Part shown: piece by piece, positions 22,548 through 34,741 of the stretch
Layout: the number at the start of each line of letters is the position of its first letter
Position numbering within the stretch: position 1 is the stretch's first letter
DNA from: Chaetoceros tenuissimus
Lineage: Eukaryota; Bacillariophyta; Thalassiosirophyceae; Chaetocerotales; Chaetocerotaceae
Reading direction: 5' to 3'
Assembly (NCBI GenBank): GCA_021927905.1
Contig: BLLK01000038.1
Location: 1,240,001-1,304,000, forward strand
Length of the DNA stretch: 64,000 nt
Translations under genes and position numbers: made by a program
The notes under the pieces: model-generated
Told to the model about the DNA's origin: nothing
Seen by the model: the letters and a program-made list of their open reading frames with translations, nothing else
Databases searched by the model: none

Positions 22548-24290
22548 ATGATTGTAAAGACGGAAATGTGCAAGCATATACTCAGGAGTGGTAGTTGCCC
22601 ACTCGGATATCGTTGTATGTATGCACATGCTAGAAAAGAATTGCAATTGACAACCATTTATGAAAGATTCGATGCTGGTCGCATTGATGATATCAATACT
22701 TTTCGTTCAACGCTATGCTTTGATTATGTTGCTACGGGAGCATGGTAAGTTCTTCATACAGGTCATTGATTTCTTTCATAACTTATTTCATTATGCTCGC
22801 ATGATCATGATCTGTATTATTGCATAATTTGACTAAAACATCATTGCTTTTGTCTTCATGATGGTGACAGTCCCTTCAACAACAATAGATGCGCTTGTAT
22901 TCATGACCATCGGATGAAAGCATTGGCAGAACCAGCATGGCTGCCAAAGCTGACCAAGGGTATCAAGAGCATCTCGACAGAGATTCATGTAGATTGGAAC
23001 CATTATGCCAAACAGAACATCGTGAACTATGGCGTGAATCTACCTTACACACAGGCTAGAAGCTTGTTTGGTAGCGTAGATGCGTTCTACTCTATTGTCA
23101 CTGGTCAAGACGCTGTAAAGGATCTCCAGGCCTCAGCATCAAGAAGTGGTACACTAGGCAGTGCCGGGTACTCAGTGTGGAGTGGTAATCGTACTACTCC
23201 TGAACTCGTGAGACTTGAAGTCGCTTTTGCTATGATGAAGAAGAGAACCAGCTACTTTGAGCCCTATCAGTACAACCCGAACCATTTCCTCATGGATCGA
23301 CTATGCGCAGTGATCAATGAATGTGCATTCGAGATCTTACCTGGTCAAGAACCTGGCTCTTCATTGAAGATCAAGGAAATACCATTCGCGAAGTATGACG
23401 CTCACAATGGCCGTCACGTTTCGGTGCATGAGGTAGCCTTTGCTCCATATGGATATTCTAGATGCTTTGAAGATATTCCTCTACCAATGCTGCTATTCAA
23501 TCTAGATGCAAAGAAGGTGCTTCGTCCTGCTACTTGGAAGGACAAAATGCAATATGAGAATGCGAAGAAGGATGAAGTCCAGCAATTGACAAGGCAAACT
23601 ATTCAAGAAAGATACAGTCATCATACAGCAAGCTTTGTTCCTGTACCAACAAAACGCTATGACAAGCTCATTGAAGACATGCGCAAGGTAGGCAAATGCC
23701 ATTACCCTGTACTCTACTCACAGGATCGTGAGATGCATGACATGATTATCGATGCGATTACCTTGAGAATTGATATGCTTCTCGGTAAGGAGCTTGATGC
23801 GAGAGAGAAGACTCGTGCTCTTGAGCAGAAGTTCACATCCTTGATGCGCTTTTACAAGGACTCAGTGAATGCCTGGCCGCTTTGTGATGGTCGAGGAAAT
23901 ATGTTTACTGATCAACATACTGAAGTGTACGATGTCGAGACTATCTATAGGCCATATATTTCGACTACTGATCAGTCTGATGCTGAGAGAGGACAAGGAA
24001 AGCTCCTTCATCATTACAGAGAGGGTATTCTTTCAAGTTTTTTTGACAACTTGGATGCTGTCGATGACGAGTTTGAAACATGTCCCTACACGCGTCGTGG
24101 AAACAACAGAGGAAGGCTTTATGAATCATTGGCTACCTCTACAAGAGTCGAAGAAGGAGCTTGGACCGGAGGGAAAGGGGGAAGTAAGATTGACTCATCC
24201 ATAGAGATGCCAGCAATGCCTCCTAATTTTTCTCGTTTCTTTGAAGATCTTGAGAAGAATTGGGACCCAGTTGTAATGAAATACGGATGA
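22548..24290 (+). CDS. zfB: intact two-CCCH-finger protein
   Basis: The only family member here with an undisturbed frame. Exon 1 22548-22744, intron 22745-22870 (126 bp, GTAAGT..GACAG), exon 2 22871-24290; 538 residues. Finger 1 is CKHILRSGSCPLGYRCMYAH; finger 2 (C-x8-C-x6-C-x3-H) is completed by splicing after ATGA, giving C-PFNNNR-C-ACI-H. The conserved body follows, with HVDWNHYAKQNIVNYG near the start and a Cys/His-containing segment KCHYPVLYSQDREMHDM. The C-terminus after FDNLDAVDDEFET differs from zfA, zfC and zfD (CPYTRRGNNRG..GGKGG.. instead of VYPLLFGKKRPYD) before converging again on FFEDLEK.WDPVV. RNA binding is inferred from the finger pair; the main domain is unknown to me. Confidence 0.8.
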
Positions 24291-24719
24291 TAAGAAGAGA
24301 TTGGCGATAGGGGTCATTTCTCTGGCTGCATTCGCACGTTTCTGATTGATAAGGTGATTTTGCGATTGGGGGGACTATATGTTATTACTATATATTACTT
24401 ATTTATTTCTAATTGCTATAATGAGGCACTTTTGATTTAATGAATGACGATATTTCAATTTTGTGTGTTTGGTAGTTTATACAATGTCGCATTCGTATCT
24501 TTACATATGAGCCTTATTACTTGATTTGAGTGATTCTCATGCATTTCCGTAGAAATTGATTTCATTGAGCTTCCTCTTTTTCTTTTGAGTACATGAGTTC
24601 GAATGCTACTTTTACGAATTTCATTGCATTTTGATTGTATCAAGTTGACCCAAGTCAATCACCATCGTAGTCTATTCCCTTTTCAGTCGGCTTTAATCCC
24701 TTTTGAAAAGATCAAAAAA
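24291..24719. other. zfB downstream flank
   Basis: No gene. It is homologous to 30420-30850 downstream of zfC (shared GGGGGACTATRTG, ATGTTTCATG-like and CAATCACCATCGTA-like blocks). This homology is important for recognising the conversion tract in zfC. Confidence 0.55.
24672..24704 (+). repeat. Junction repeat JR-2 (partial)
   Basis: CTATTCCCTTTTCAGTCGGC followed by TTTAATCCCTTTT, then an abrupt change into the truncated end of rhomboid copy 2 at about 24720. Confidence 0.75.
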
Positions 24720-25788
24720 GAAACATGCATCGGGAAAGAATGGAATAGGACAAGTAGATTGTCTCTCCAATGAGGATATCACCATCCACGCAAACAAAAC
24801 GGCACTATACCCAACTGTTTTGGTATGCTGTAGTGCTTGATTTCCAGTGTAATAAATTTGCAGTCTTACTAAGCCCATCATTACGATTGTTGTCAAAGGT
24901 ATCAAACATATATTGTAAAAAAAGAAAAGGAATGGATCCATACATAATCTCAATCTCCGATCCTAATGCGTACAGACTCATCATGTTGAATCCAATGTGC
25001 AACAAGTCAAAGTGAGCAGTGGCACCTGAGAACGATCTCCATAGTTCTCCATCATGTACAATCTTTTGATACTCTTTGCAAACAGCCATTGGATCAACTC
25101 GATGATTCCAGTAGATGAATGCAAGTCCAAGATTGATGGCAATCAGAGTGGCAGTTGCTGGCTTGAAAAGAATTTCTAGATTCGGATTACCTCGTATTCT
25201 TGTATGAAGCCATTGCAAAGGATCAAAAGAATCTTTCGCTGGACATGATATTGAGATTTGAAAGTCGATGGTTTCAGATCCTTTGGTTACATCTACATGT
25301 TGTGTTCTAGTCGGAGGGAATATTTCATTTTGTTCTTTACTCGTAGTATGCTTTGTTGTGACACATGAGACTGCTTGAATATCTTGAGATTTGAAACACC
25401 ATAGGTCGGACGACTTGTCGAAATATAGAACCGAGTGGTGAGTATATGAATATGATGCTTGCATGATTTCATCATTCATTCGATGTATGGAAGGGATGCC
25501 TCCTTGTGTCAATGTCTTAAATGCAAAGTCACCTTTCTTGCCTTCTGTTAATCTTGCATTCGTATTTGCAATAAATTCATTATTTCTAGATCGTCTATAA
25601 ATGCCATATATATGTGATGGGAAGGATGTAGAAGCTGCATGGGAGGTTGATGCTGCTGGTCCTACGAAACAAAATCCACTAGAATGAGACCAGTGAAGGA
25701 GATATAGGAAGGAGCTGATGAATGGAACACAAAAGAGAATGAGTCCAAGTTTCAATAAAGGCAAAGCAAATGCAAACATGCGCTTCAT
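24720..25788 (-). pseudogene. Truncated rhomboid protease, copy 2
   Basis: Almost identical (a handful of differences) to 19860-20928 of copy 1, including the shared A7 run (24917-24923). It contains the N-terminal part, the HIGFN helix and the serine motif GYSAVLFAW, but homology ends at 24720, so the histidine motif GHLAG and the downstream membrane segments are absent. It therefore lacks half of the catalytic dyad and should be inactive. The break lies ~16 bp from junction repeat JR-2. Confidence 0.85.
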
Positions 25789-26721
25789 CTAAATGTGTGC
25801 CAGTGTGGACATGGAAAGTCTTATTCATTGAAATTGGATCTTCCTAATAAATCACACTTGCGTTTTTTGTTTTGTGCCACGATGGTCTGTCATAGTCATT
25901 GTGATGTCTATGATGTCATTTGGCCTTTCCCAAACAATGACATGCTATTGACCGCACTGCAACAACCCACATCGAGCAAGAAGAACCCATCTCGGCATTC
26001 TTAGCTATGTTTACTTTTACGAACTTACTACTCATATAGTTGAGCTTTTAATTTCATTGATCAGTATACTGAAGTTCAAAATGTTAGGGCCACCAGTCTA
26101 CTATCTGTAGTAGGCAGGCCATATATTTCCACTTGTTTTATCTGCCGAGACAGTACGTACAAGGAAGGCTCCTTCTTCATCATGATTGTTACAGAGAGGG
26201 GGATGATGCTGTAGATCGATCATGGAATTGGAAAAGGACCGTTTTGTTATCATTTTGCTCCTAATTTGTACTTATTCGTTCATGAGCAAAGGAAGAAATG
26301 AAGTTTCGAAACGAGTAAACAAAAAGAAAAAGATGATTGCTTCTTCGATATGTTGGTATTGCCTCCTGATTTGACTGATATTGTCTAGTACTGATTTGGA
26401 ATTTGACTGATAGTAGTATTATATTGAATATGCATTTACTCATGAGATTTTCTCCTCCGTCCTATATTATTATATTCAAAAATCCCCCAAGCATTTGCGT
26501 AGTAAAAATGACTCAATTTCGAATAGTAATATATGAGTGATAAGATATTAGGAGGTTCAATTTTGTTTAGCTATGATCTGAATACTGACGAGATTGTTCT
26601 ATGTGCTTGTTGGTTCATAATCGAGAAACGCCGTACTTGTACCAAGTAGAATCGAAACGAAAATATTTCATCTTGCAACTTCACTTATTTACATGGTCCT
26701 AGATCAAGAATCATCATTTAT

Positions 26722-26810
26722 CTAATCCCTTTTTCAGTCGGCTTTAATCCCTTTTATGATGGCCAGTCACTTGTTGTTCCCAGTGTCAATTTACCGAATA
26801 CATCAAAATC
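26722..26810 (+). repeat. Junction repeat JR-3
   Basis: Near full-length copy: CTAATCCCTTTTTCAGTCGG, then TATGATGGCCAGTCACTTG and CAGTGTCAATTTACCG. Confidence 0.8.
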
Positions 26811-27895
26811 GTTCTGTTCCAACAATTTCCAAAAACAACTTGCTTTGAATACCTAGCAATATTGCCGAACATCATGATTCACAACAAGCACTTCTAGTAC
26901 TGAAGAAGTATTCAGAATGAATGAATAGCAGCCAAAAAATAGTACCACCCTAATAGAGTGAGCCAAGTTGTTTCTTCATATAGCGGCGGCAGCACAAAAT
27001 CCATTCGCAGAAGATTGAAAATCTGACGATCCTTAGCCTTTTCATTGCTAATGATTCTTCGTCATTCTCACTGATAAATGAAAATGCACAGGAATGGTTC
27101 AACTCCGAGCAGCAGAAGGTTGCATACAGCTTTTCGGCAGAAAGGTGGTAATTCATACAGACCTCTATGTATCGTAACTTCTAGCAGTAGATCTTGCTGA
27201 GTCTTGAATCAATCACTTTTTCTTTTTTCCTTCGTTCTCATTCTAGCCTTCTCACTTCCAACCAATCGTTCTTGAATCGCTGCCTCTATGAATGTATACT
27301 ATATCTATTAATTCACGATTCTTCTCATTCTTACGTACTTACATAATACACAAGGATCATTTAATTAAAAAATGCATACAGCTTTTCCAAAATGAAATCG
27401 AAGTTGTGATTGTATAAAGTTTTGTCTCCAAATGACATTTTGGAAAATCCTTTTGGAAGTGGTGGAATTTATTTTCAATGCTCATTGACATTATTGAATG
27501 TTGTGCAATTGAGGATATGACAGAGAAATTAGTGGAATGGCAAAGCTATTCAAATTCCTTCATAACATGGCGCTGAAAGAGTAAGATCGTCATCAAATCA
27601 TTACACAAATGATTGAAGAATACATTTTAGATTCCATTCTACACTTAGTCTTGATAGGTTGGAGATTCTAACCTTCTGAACCTGACTGTTCACTGTTTCT
27701 ATAACATATGAGGAAGGCCCTGTTAGTTACGTAACCCACACGAACTTGAACTTGAACTATTACATCACTGACATTAGAGGAGGTTCCTTTGGATCAAATA
27801 TCAAAAGAAGCATTTTTTCCCCTCGTTCTCCATTCTTGCCTTCTCACTTCGTGTAGAGCTATGAATCGTTCGAAATTTCAATATCTTCCGGTCAA

Positions 27896-27913
27896 AAAGC
27901 TGCATACAGCTTT
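27896..27913. promoter_or_regulatory. Conserved dyad upstream of zfC
   Basis: Same AAAGCTGCATACAGCTTT inverted repeat as upstream of zfB, at the same distance from the CCCH start. Confidence 0.35.
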
Positions 27914-28518
27914 CCAGAAAAATGACATTTCGGACAATCCTTTTGTAAACGGAAGAATCTTTCATGGCTTGCAATCAGGGATATCTATGGCAGTCATCAT
28001 CTCTTATATGTGTGAATGCATGGACGAGTGCTTTCCTAATGGTGCTAGCTAGAACAAGTCCATGATGGTGCGTCATAACATAACTCATTGGAAATTGCAA
28101 ATAATGATTCGCTGATTGTTCCTCTTTTCACTTTTTCCATACAGGCTTCTCATTCTTCAACAGTGATCATTCTCTTCCTGGTGCCTTCTTCTTCAAATCC
28201 ATCTGCTGTCTCCTGTCTCCTGTCTTCTGTCTTTGAACATAGAAAGCTCTTAGTCCGTGTTATTACAATTCAAAATTACAGAGTAGATTCTGTAAGACTA
28301 TTCATACTTCTAAAATGACAGGAAGTACGTCATGATCTTGAAGTGGACTGCAACAAAAAAGTCAACTCCATCTGCTGCTCCCGAATAATTTCATAGTGAT
28401 ATCCGAAGCATTGTAAAAAGAACCAGATTCTGGCTGTATATTTCGACGTCTACAAAAACATTTATTACTCATCGCATTTTTCATACTAATCAACCAAAGA
28501 ACGAATCAACGCAAAACC

Positions 28519-30262
28519 ATGATTGTAAAGACGGAAATGCGCAAGCATATACTCAGGAGTGGTAGTTGCCCACTCGGATATCGTTGTATGTATGCACATG
28601 CTAGAAAAGAATTGCAATTGACAACCATTTATGAAAGATTCGATGCTGGTCGCATTGATGATATCAATACTTTTCGTTCAACGCTATGCTTTGATTATGT
28701 TGCTACGGGAGCATGGTAAGTTCTTCATACAGGTCATTGATTTCTTTCATAACTTATTTCATTATGCTCGTATGATCATGACCTGTATTATTGCATAATT
28801 TGACTAAAACATCATTGCTTTTGTCTTCATGATGGTGACAGTCCCTTCAACAACAATAGATGCGCTTGTATTCATGACCATCGGATGAAAGCATTGGCAG
28901 AACCAGCATGGCTGCCAAAGCTGACCAAGGGTATCAAGAGCATCTCGACAGAGATTCATGTAGATTGGAACCATTATGCCAAACAGAACATCGTGAACTA
29001 TGGCGTGAATCTACCTTACACACAGGCTAGAAGCTTGTTTGGTAGCGTAGATGCGTTCTACTCTATTGTCACTGGTCAAGACGCTGTAAAGGATCTCCAG
29101 GCCTCAGCATCAAGAAGTACACTAGGCGGCGCCGGGTACTCAGTGTGGAGTGGTAATCGTACTATTCCTGAACTCGTGAGACTTGAAGTTGCTCTTGCTA
29201 TGATGAAGAAGAGGGACAAATGCTATGTACCCTACAAGTACAAACCAACCCATGCTATCATGGATCGACTATGCGCAGTGATCAATGAATGTGCTTTCGA
29301 GATCTTACCTGGTCAAGAACCTGGCTCTTCATTGAAGATCAAGGAAATACCATTCGCGAAGTATGACACTTACAATGCTCGACATGTTTCAGTGCATGAG
29401 GTAGCCTTTGCTCCATATGGATATTCTAGATGCTATGAAGATATTCCTCTACCAATGTTGCTATTCAATCTAGATGCAAAGAAGGTGCTTAGTCCTGCTA
29501 CTAGGAGGATGATAATAGCCTATGAAAACGCGAAGAAGGATGAAGTCCAGCAATTGACAAGGCAAACTATTCAAGAAAGGTGCAATCGTCGTCGTATATC
29601 TCCGTTTGTTCCTGTACCAACAAAACGCTTTGATAAGCTCATCGAAGACATGCGCAAGGTAGGCAAATGCCATTACCCTGTACTTTACTCACAGGATCGT
29701 GAGATGCATGACATGATTATCGATGCGATTGCCTTGAGAATTGATATGATTCTCGGCAAGGAGCCTGATGCGAGAGAGAAGACTCGTGCTCTTGAGCAGA
29801 AGTTCACATCCTTGATGCGCTTTTACAAGGACTCAGTGAATGCCTGGCCGCTTTGTGATGGTCAAGGAAATATGTTTATTGATCAGCATACTGAAGTGTA
29901 CGATGTCGAGACTATCTATAGGCCATATATTTCCACTACTGATCAGTCTGATGCTGAGAGAGGACAAGGAAAGCTCCTTCATCATTACAGAGAGGGTATT
30001 CTTTCAAGTTTTTTTGACAACTTGGATGCTGTCGATGATGATTTTGAAACTGTGTACCCATTACTTTTTTGGAAAGAAAAGGCCATATGACACTTCGGCT
30101 ACTGCTACTTCATCTTCAGAAGAACAGAAACCTTTGAAAGTGGTAGACGAGGATTCAATTGACAATACAATCGACTTGTTTCCTGTCCCTGATTTGACTC
30201 GCGTCTTCGAAGATCTTGAGAAGGATTGGGGTCCAGTTGTAGCGAAATTTCAGGGGGAATGA
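28519..30262 (+). pseudogene. zfC: chimeric CCCH gene with lost finger Cys and a frameshift
   Basis: Exon 1 28519-28715, intron 28716-28841 (126 bp, almost identical to the zfB intron), exon 2 from 28842. The first ~220 codons are zfB-like (SRSTLGGAGYSVWSGNRT), then the body and C-terminus become zfA/zfD-like (CYVPYKYKPTHAIM, RRMIIAYENAKKDE, VYPLLF), while the 3' flank is zfB-like again. The first Cys of finger 1 is replaced by Arg (MRKHILRSG where zfB has MCKHILRSG). Six T at 30065-30070, against five in zfA, shift the frame, so the ORF stops at 30090; the usual C-terminus lies in another frame to 30262. Either defect alone would weaken the protein, and together they suggest decay. Confidence 0.75.
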
Positions 30263-31857
30263 GAAGAAAATGACAACGATGCTAGACTACTAGGGGACAC
30301 TCTCACGACATTAAATACTTGGGGATTGACGAGTACAAAAATAAATACAGTGGGATAACTAACAGATTTATGTAATTGCTATTTTTGTCAACTATGTTAT
30401 TGCTCGCTTGGAAGAGAATGACGATGGGTTGTCATTCTTCTTCTACGTTGGCATGTTTCTTCTTGATAAGATGATTTGTTTTTGTATTGGGGGACTATGT
30501 GTGTGTTACTACTGTATATTTCTTCATTATTTCTCATTGATCTAAAATAAGGCTCTTTTGATTTATTTAAATAATGTTTCATGTTTGTTTGTTTATTTCT
30601 TGGTTTATCAAGTGGGCCTTTCATAGTATCTTTGAAATCTACAATCTGAACTTTCTTACTCGATTTGACTTTCGATGTTTCGCATTCCTTTTTGGATGAA
30701 ATTGATATAGCTTCTTGATTCTTTTGACTACATTTGTTGGAATATGGCTGTTACGAATTGCATTTGAGTGATTTTCATAATAGTTTACCCGAGTAAATCA
30801 CCATCGTAATCTATTCCCTTTTCAGTCGGCTTTAATCCCTTCAAAACACTTGTTGTTCCCAGTGTCAATTTACCGAATAAACCAAAATCGGTTAGATATA
30901 CATCTCCCAAAGACAACAATGAATTTTTTTCATCGCTGAAGCTATCTTGTACAGATGTATTCAAAAATTGATATCCTTCATACTAGAGCTAATAGTACCC
31001 CTCGTTATTTTTCGTGTTGCATGTGTCCGTCGTCGAGCTTCTTTCATCAGGCTACTACTAGTAGACTAGTAGCTAGCTAGCAGTACGCTACTATATTATT
31101 AGCTGTTGTTGATAAAGATTAAGATATACCCAAATAGAGGCATCATACCATCTATACAGTATTCTGCTGAGCATAATCAAGCGCACTAAAAAGTGATTCA
31201 ACTGATAGTTCATTGTTGGATGAACTACATCTGCTTCATGTTCATCCAAGAAGAAGCGAAAAAAGACAGCAGGCACGTATTGGGATTGTCCTTTACGTAT
31301 TGGGATTGAGTTTGTACGTACGATTGATGAGGATGATTCATCTCTATTTTATTACGTATTAGATTTCTAAGTGAGACACCCAATTCCTGCTTACGTCAGT
31401 AACGGGATGGAGAAAACAGATAATAAAAAACGAAAACTTTGGATCGTCATCACAAAAACCTGACTGCGTCACAGAAGCAGTAGCATCATGCAGGGGCTAA
31501 GCATGAATAATCGGAGTCGAGTCGACATACTCCTCCAAACGTCCCACAGCAGCCACTGGAAGCTGCGAACTTTTCCATAATGACCATCATGTCGAAGCAA
31601 CAACTGATTAGACCACTTTGCCGATTCTACCTCATGGTAAGTATTTTTGTTCAAGTATTCTGAATGTTTGATAAGCAGAGAGAAAGTGATGCTATCAGAG
31701 GCAGGAGGAGATTTCATTAGCTTTTTAATTCTTTTCTTGAGCAAAAGCTGTTGAGAATTTCTTCGATCATGGCAGATCACGCTTCTATTCTCCCAACTTC
31801 TCATCTTACGTAGTAACTAATTCTTGTTCTATTACATTCTTCAACAACAATCATAGG
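30263..31857. other. Intergenic between zfC and makorin-like copy 1
   Basis: No supported gene. The left part is the zfB-type downstream flank, then junction repeat JR-4. The sequence near 31060-31080 is rich in CTAGTAG/CTAGCTAG. The first exon of the makorin-like gene should lie near the right end but was not identified. Confidence 0.45.
30811..30891 (+). repeat. Junction repeat JR-4
   Basis: CTATTCCCTTTTCAGTCGGC, a short deletion after TTAATCCCTTC, then CAGTGTCAATTTACCG and AATAAACCAAAATCGG. Confidence 0.8.
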
Positions 31858-33016
31858 GAAAATGCAGATATACTGACGAGGTATGCACCTTTTCTCATCG
31901 CTCTGGTGAAGGCGACGAGACCATTGAAGAAGCTCGGAAAAATATTCATTGTCCTTTCCATGAGAATAAGGAGAAACGATATCTAAGATGTAGACATCAA
32001 TCCAATTGCTGGTTTTCACATGGCGCTGAAGAAGAAGAAGAAGGAGAGGAGGAACTGTCTGCGGATCTAGTTTGCACTGTGATTGCTTCTGCATCACCAG
32101 GCTCCAAGGATGACAGAAGAATGAGATACAAACAGCAGACGTAGACAAGCATGAGGACGACCATCAACATGAACTAGATGCTTCTGTGGAATGTCCTCTC
32201 TGTCTCTTAAAGGTAATCGAGAAAGGACAAAGATTCGCTCTATTCTCAGACTGTGACCATACATGCTGTTACTGTTGTGCAAGAAAATGGCACAGGAATA
32301 AACATCGAAGAGATGCAATCTTGGCCAGACCTGCTGAAGCACAGAAACATGTACATCAGCCAGGGAATAAGCCGTTGATGCGACATTCTTGCCCTATGTG
32401 TAGACAGCTTTCGAAGAATCTATACCCATCGAAGCACTACCTCAAGGGTGAAGAGAAGAAAGCATACATTGCAACGTACATTGATGAGCAGAATAAGCGC
32501 CAGTGTCATTACTATGCTTCTGGGACTTGTCCTTTCGGCGATGAGTGCAACTTTCAGCATGTTGACGAAAACGGAAATGATCTTTTTGAGCTACATAATT
32601 CCAGGCTCAAAGCAAGACTAGAGTTGCTCAAAGAATTGGATGCCGATCCTATTCCTCTTGAAAATTCGTTTGCGCAAGAGAATCCAAGTATATGGTGGGA
32701 CTGGGACGCAACAGATGACGATGATGATATTGATGATGAATCTGTATACGGCACATCTATGCATGTATCCTCTGATGCAGGTGCTGCTGAATGGAGTCTA
32801 GCAAACGAGAATCCGTTTAGTACTTATTTTAATGAAAATGAAGAGGAAGCATTTCATCACAGTACTAACACTATTAGTGGAATGAATGGAAATCACGAGG
32901 ATTGTAATGTATTTGCAAGCGTCATGGCACAGTACCATGAGGAGCTTGCAGCAAGAGACAATTCACCAAGTGATGAGATGGAGAGAAGTCATGCTTTGAG
33001 CTTTTTACGTGACTAG
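31858..33016 (+). pseudogene. Makorin-like RING/CCCH protein, copy 1, frameshifted
   Basis: Makorins are RING E3 ubiquitin ligases with CCCH fingers. After an acceptor CATAG at 31853-31857 the frame reads KCRYTDEVCTFSH and later CRHQSNCWFSH (CCCH halves), then a C3HC4 RING (CPLC..., CDHTCCYCCARKWHRN, CPMC) and a C-terminal finger QCHYYASGTCPFGDECNFQH followed by VDENGNDLFELHN. One base is missing near 32110-32118 compared with copy 2, so the finger part and the RING part are in different frames; without an ATG before the RING the latter could not start on its own. The C-terminal ~100 residues are acidic and end in HALSFLRD. The first exon was not located. Confidence 0.7.
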
Positions 33017-33254
33017 TAATATAAGCGTCACTCCTTTGATAATGAGGGATAGAGGCTACGAAAATACGAAAATACGAAAATGAAAAGTGGTGAGGGAAAA
33101 TGGGTACAAATTTATATACTTTTATACAAAGTTTATAAAAATGCTATTTAGAAGTACAATATCTAGATACCTCTGACCTTTAACAGTAGTACCCCAAGTC
33201 AAAAGTTGAATAGGTCAAATTATATATGTTTGAATGACCATTTGCGCTAAATTA

Positions 33255-34358
33255 CTAGCGCACCGCGATCATTTTACTCGAGACGCCTATGTTAAACTCC
33301 GTTTCGTTTAATCGTTTTCGAAAGCATTCATGTAATACAACATGTTCACATGGTCTTCCATCATCTTTACTAGAATATCGCATTACACTTTCTACATCTC
33401 TCTGTTTGATAATTTCATCTTGTAGCTGATATTTGCATTCCCCATCAAAATAAAGATTAGCCTTGTAAATTGTTAGTCCCCCAAAACAACTTCTCACATT
33501 CACAATTTCTCCCGGCTGGCTTTTCCCCATTTGCCGAAAGTATTGAAACATGGCTTCCTGCGAAAACCCAGTATTAGGTTTGTCATTCGTCCTTACAAAA
33601 TGCTCTGTTTCACCTTTATACGGTTGAGGAAAGAGTCTCTTTTCCAGTATAGTCATAAATGTATCTGGTAGCAAGACAGTCGCAAATGTATCGTAATATT
33701 TTGCATATTTCTTCTTGACAATTCCATTGGCACAAATGGCAGAAATTTTTTTATTTCCTTTGAGAATCTCAATATTTTCCATAATCACACTTGTACGCGG
33801 CCATCGTTTCAAGTCGAAATCTGCCACAATGACAACTCCATCATATCTATTCTGTTGCATTCGAAAATGATCCGTCATGATTTGTCTTTGAATATCTCTC
33901 AAATATGATAGTTTTTCGATTCTATTCATTTTTTCTTGAAGTTTTATACCTAGTTCTTCTTCAGATTTGAATATGATGGGTGCACATGTTTGACTGTGTT
34001 GTAAAATTTTTTTTCGAAGGTCAAGCTTGGACAAAATGAATATTCCTATAGAGTGGGCACATGCAAGTTCTACAATCTGTTCATTTATAGAATCTGTGCC
34101 ACCGTCAGATGCTAATGCTAACAACCATGCATTTGTAACCAACTCGTGAGCACCGGGCAATGAAAGTCCAACATTGCCTAAACTATAATTTCCATTACTA
34201 AATTGAAGACTTGGCTTTGAAGTAGTGATACTATCTATGCAAAAGAGTTGTAACATTAACATGGCTGCTCCAATAAATAATAGACACGCATACGTCGATC
34301 GACGCCATTTTCTTTTTATAGGTCTGATGTTTCTACTGCGATGAATCGTACTTTCCAT
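33255..34358 (-). CDS. Type II membrane glycosyltransferase-like protein (paralogue 1)
   Basis: 367 residues from the ATG at 34358. A short basic N-terminal tail is followed by one TM (CLLFIGAAMLMLQLFCI), the layout of a Golgi glycosyltransferase. Conserved with the paralogue at 50772-51986: VTNAWLLALA, CAPI, VVIVADFDLKRWP (a DxD-like acidic site), YYDTFATVLLPD, VRSCFGGLTIYKA and RPCEHVVLHEC. The last two resemble the SCWGG..F and late acidic/His motifs of CAP59/alpha-1,3-mannosyltransferase (GT69-type) enzymes, but this is motif-level similarity from memory. Divergent from COQ2 (~380 bp between starts). Confidence 0.5.
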   Translation of the reverse strand: MESTIHRSRNIRPIKRKWRRSTYACLLFIGAAMLMLQLFCIDSITTSKPSLQFSNGNYSLGNVGLSLPGAHELVTNAWLLALASDGGTDSINEQIVELACAHSIGIFILSKLDLRKKILQHSQTCAPIIFKSEEELGIKLQEKMNRIEKLSYLRDIQRQIMTDHFRMQQNRYDGVVIVADFDLKRWPRTSVIMENIEILKGNKKISAICANGIVKKKYAKYYDTFATVLLPDTFMTILEKRLFPQPYKGETEHFVRTNDKPNTGFSQEAMFQYFRQMGKSQPGEIVNVRSCFGGLTIYKANLYFDGECKYQLQDEIIKQRDVESVMRYSSKDDGRPCEHVVLHECFRKRLNETEFNIGVSSKMIAVR

Positions 34359-34741
34359 CTCTTACCATGACCGATACTTTTGAGGAAATGGGATAAGAAA
34401 AGTGAGAGTGACTTCAGTACAAGCTTCACTTTTAGAATCACAACAATGAGATGGCGAAAGATCAAAGATGATGATAGATAATAAAATAGATAATCGCGAA
34501 AAAAGAAGCAAGCACGCAAATATGAACGGGTGGTGAGCAGACGACAAGGTCCATTGAATAACGGCTTTTTGGTACCGTTAAAAACAACGACGAGTGAGCA
34601 TGTGAGCATAGTTCATCATATTGTATTTTACATTTTACATAGTTCATTGAAGATAGAGGAGCAGCTCACTACACCAGCCAACACAATACCTTACTTACTT
34701 AATTCAATTGAAACTTAAGTGAAAATCAGAATAGCAAGAAA

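Larger units (their letters stand above)
25789..28518. other. Intergenic between rhomboid 2 and zfC, made of older duplicated pieces
   Basis: No supported gene. 26340-26700 matches, inverted, 48600-48930, and again more weakly 49215-49410. 26722-27660 is a diverged version of the zfA upstream region. 27815-28518 is nearly identical to 21848-22547. Confidence 0.5.
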
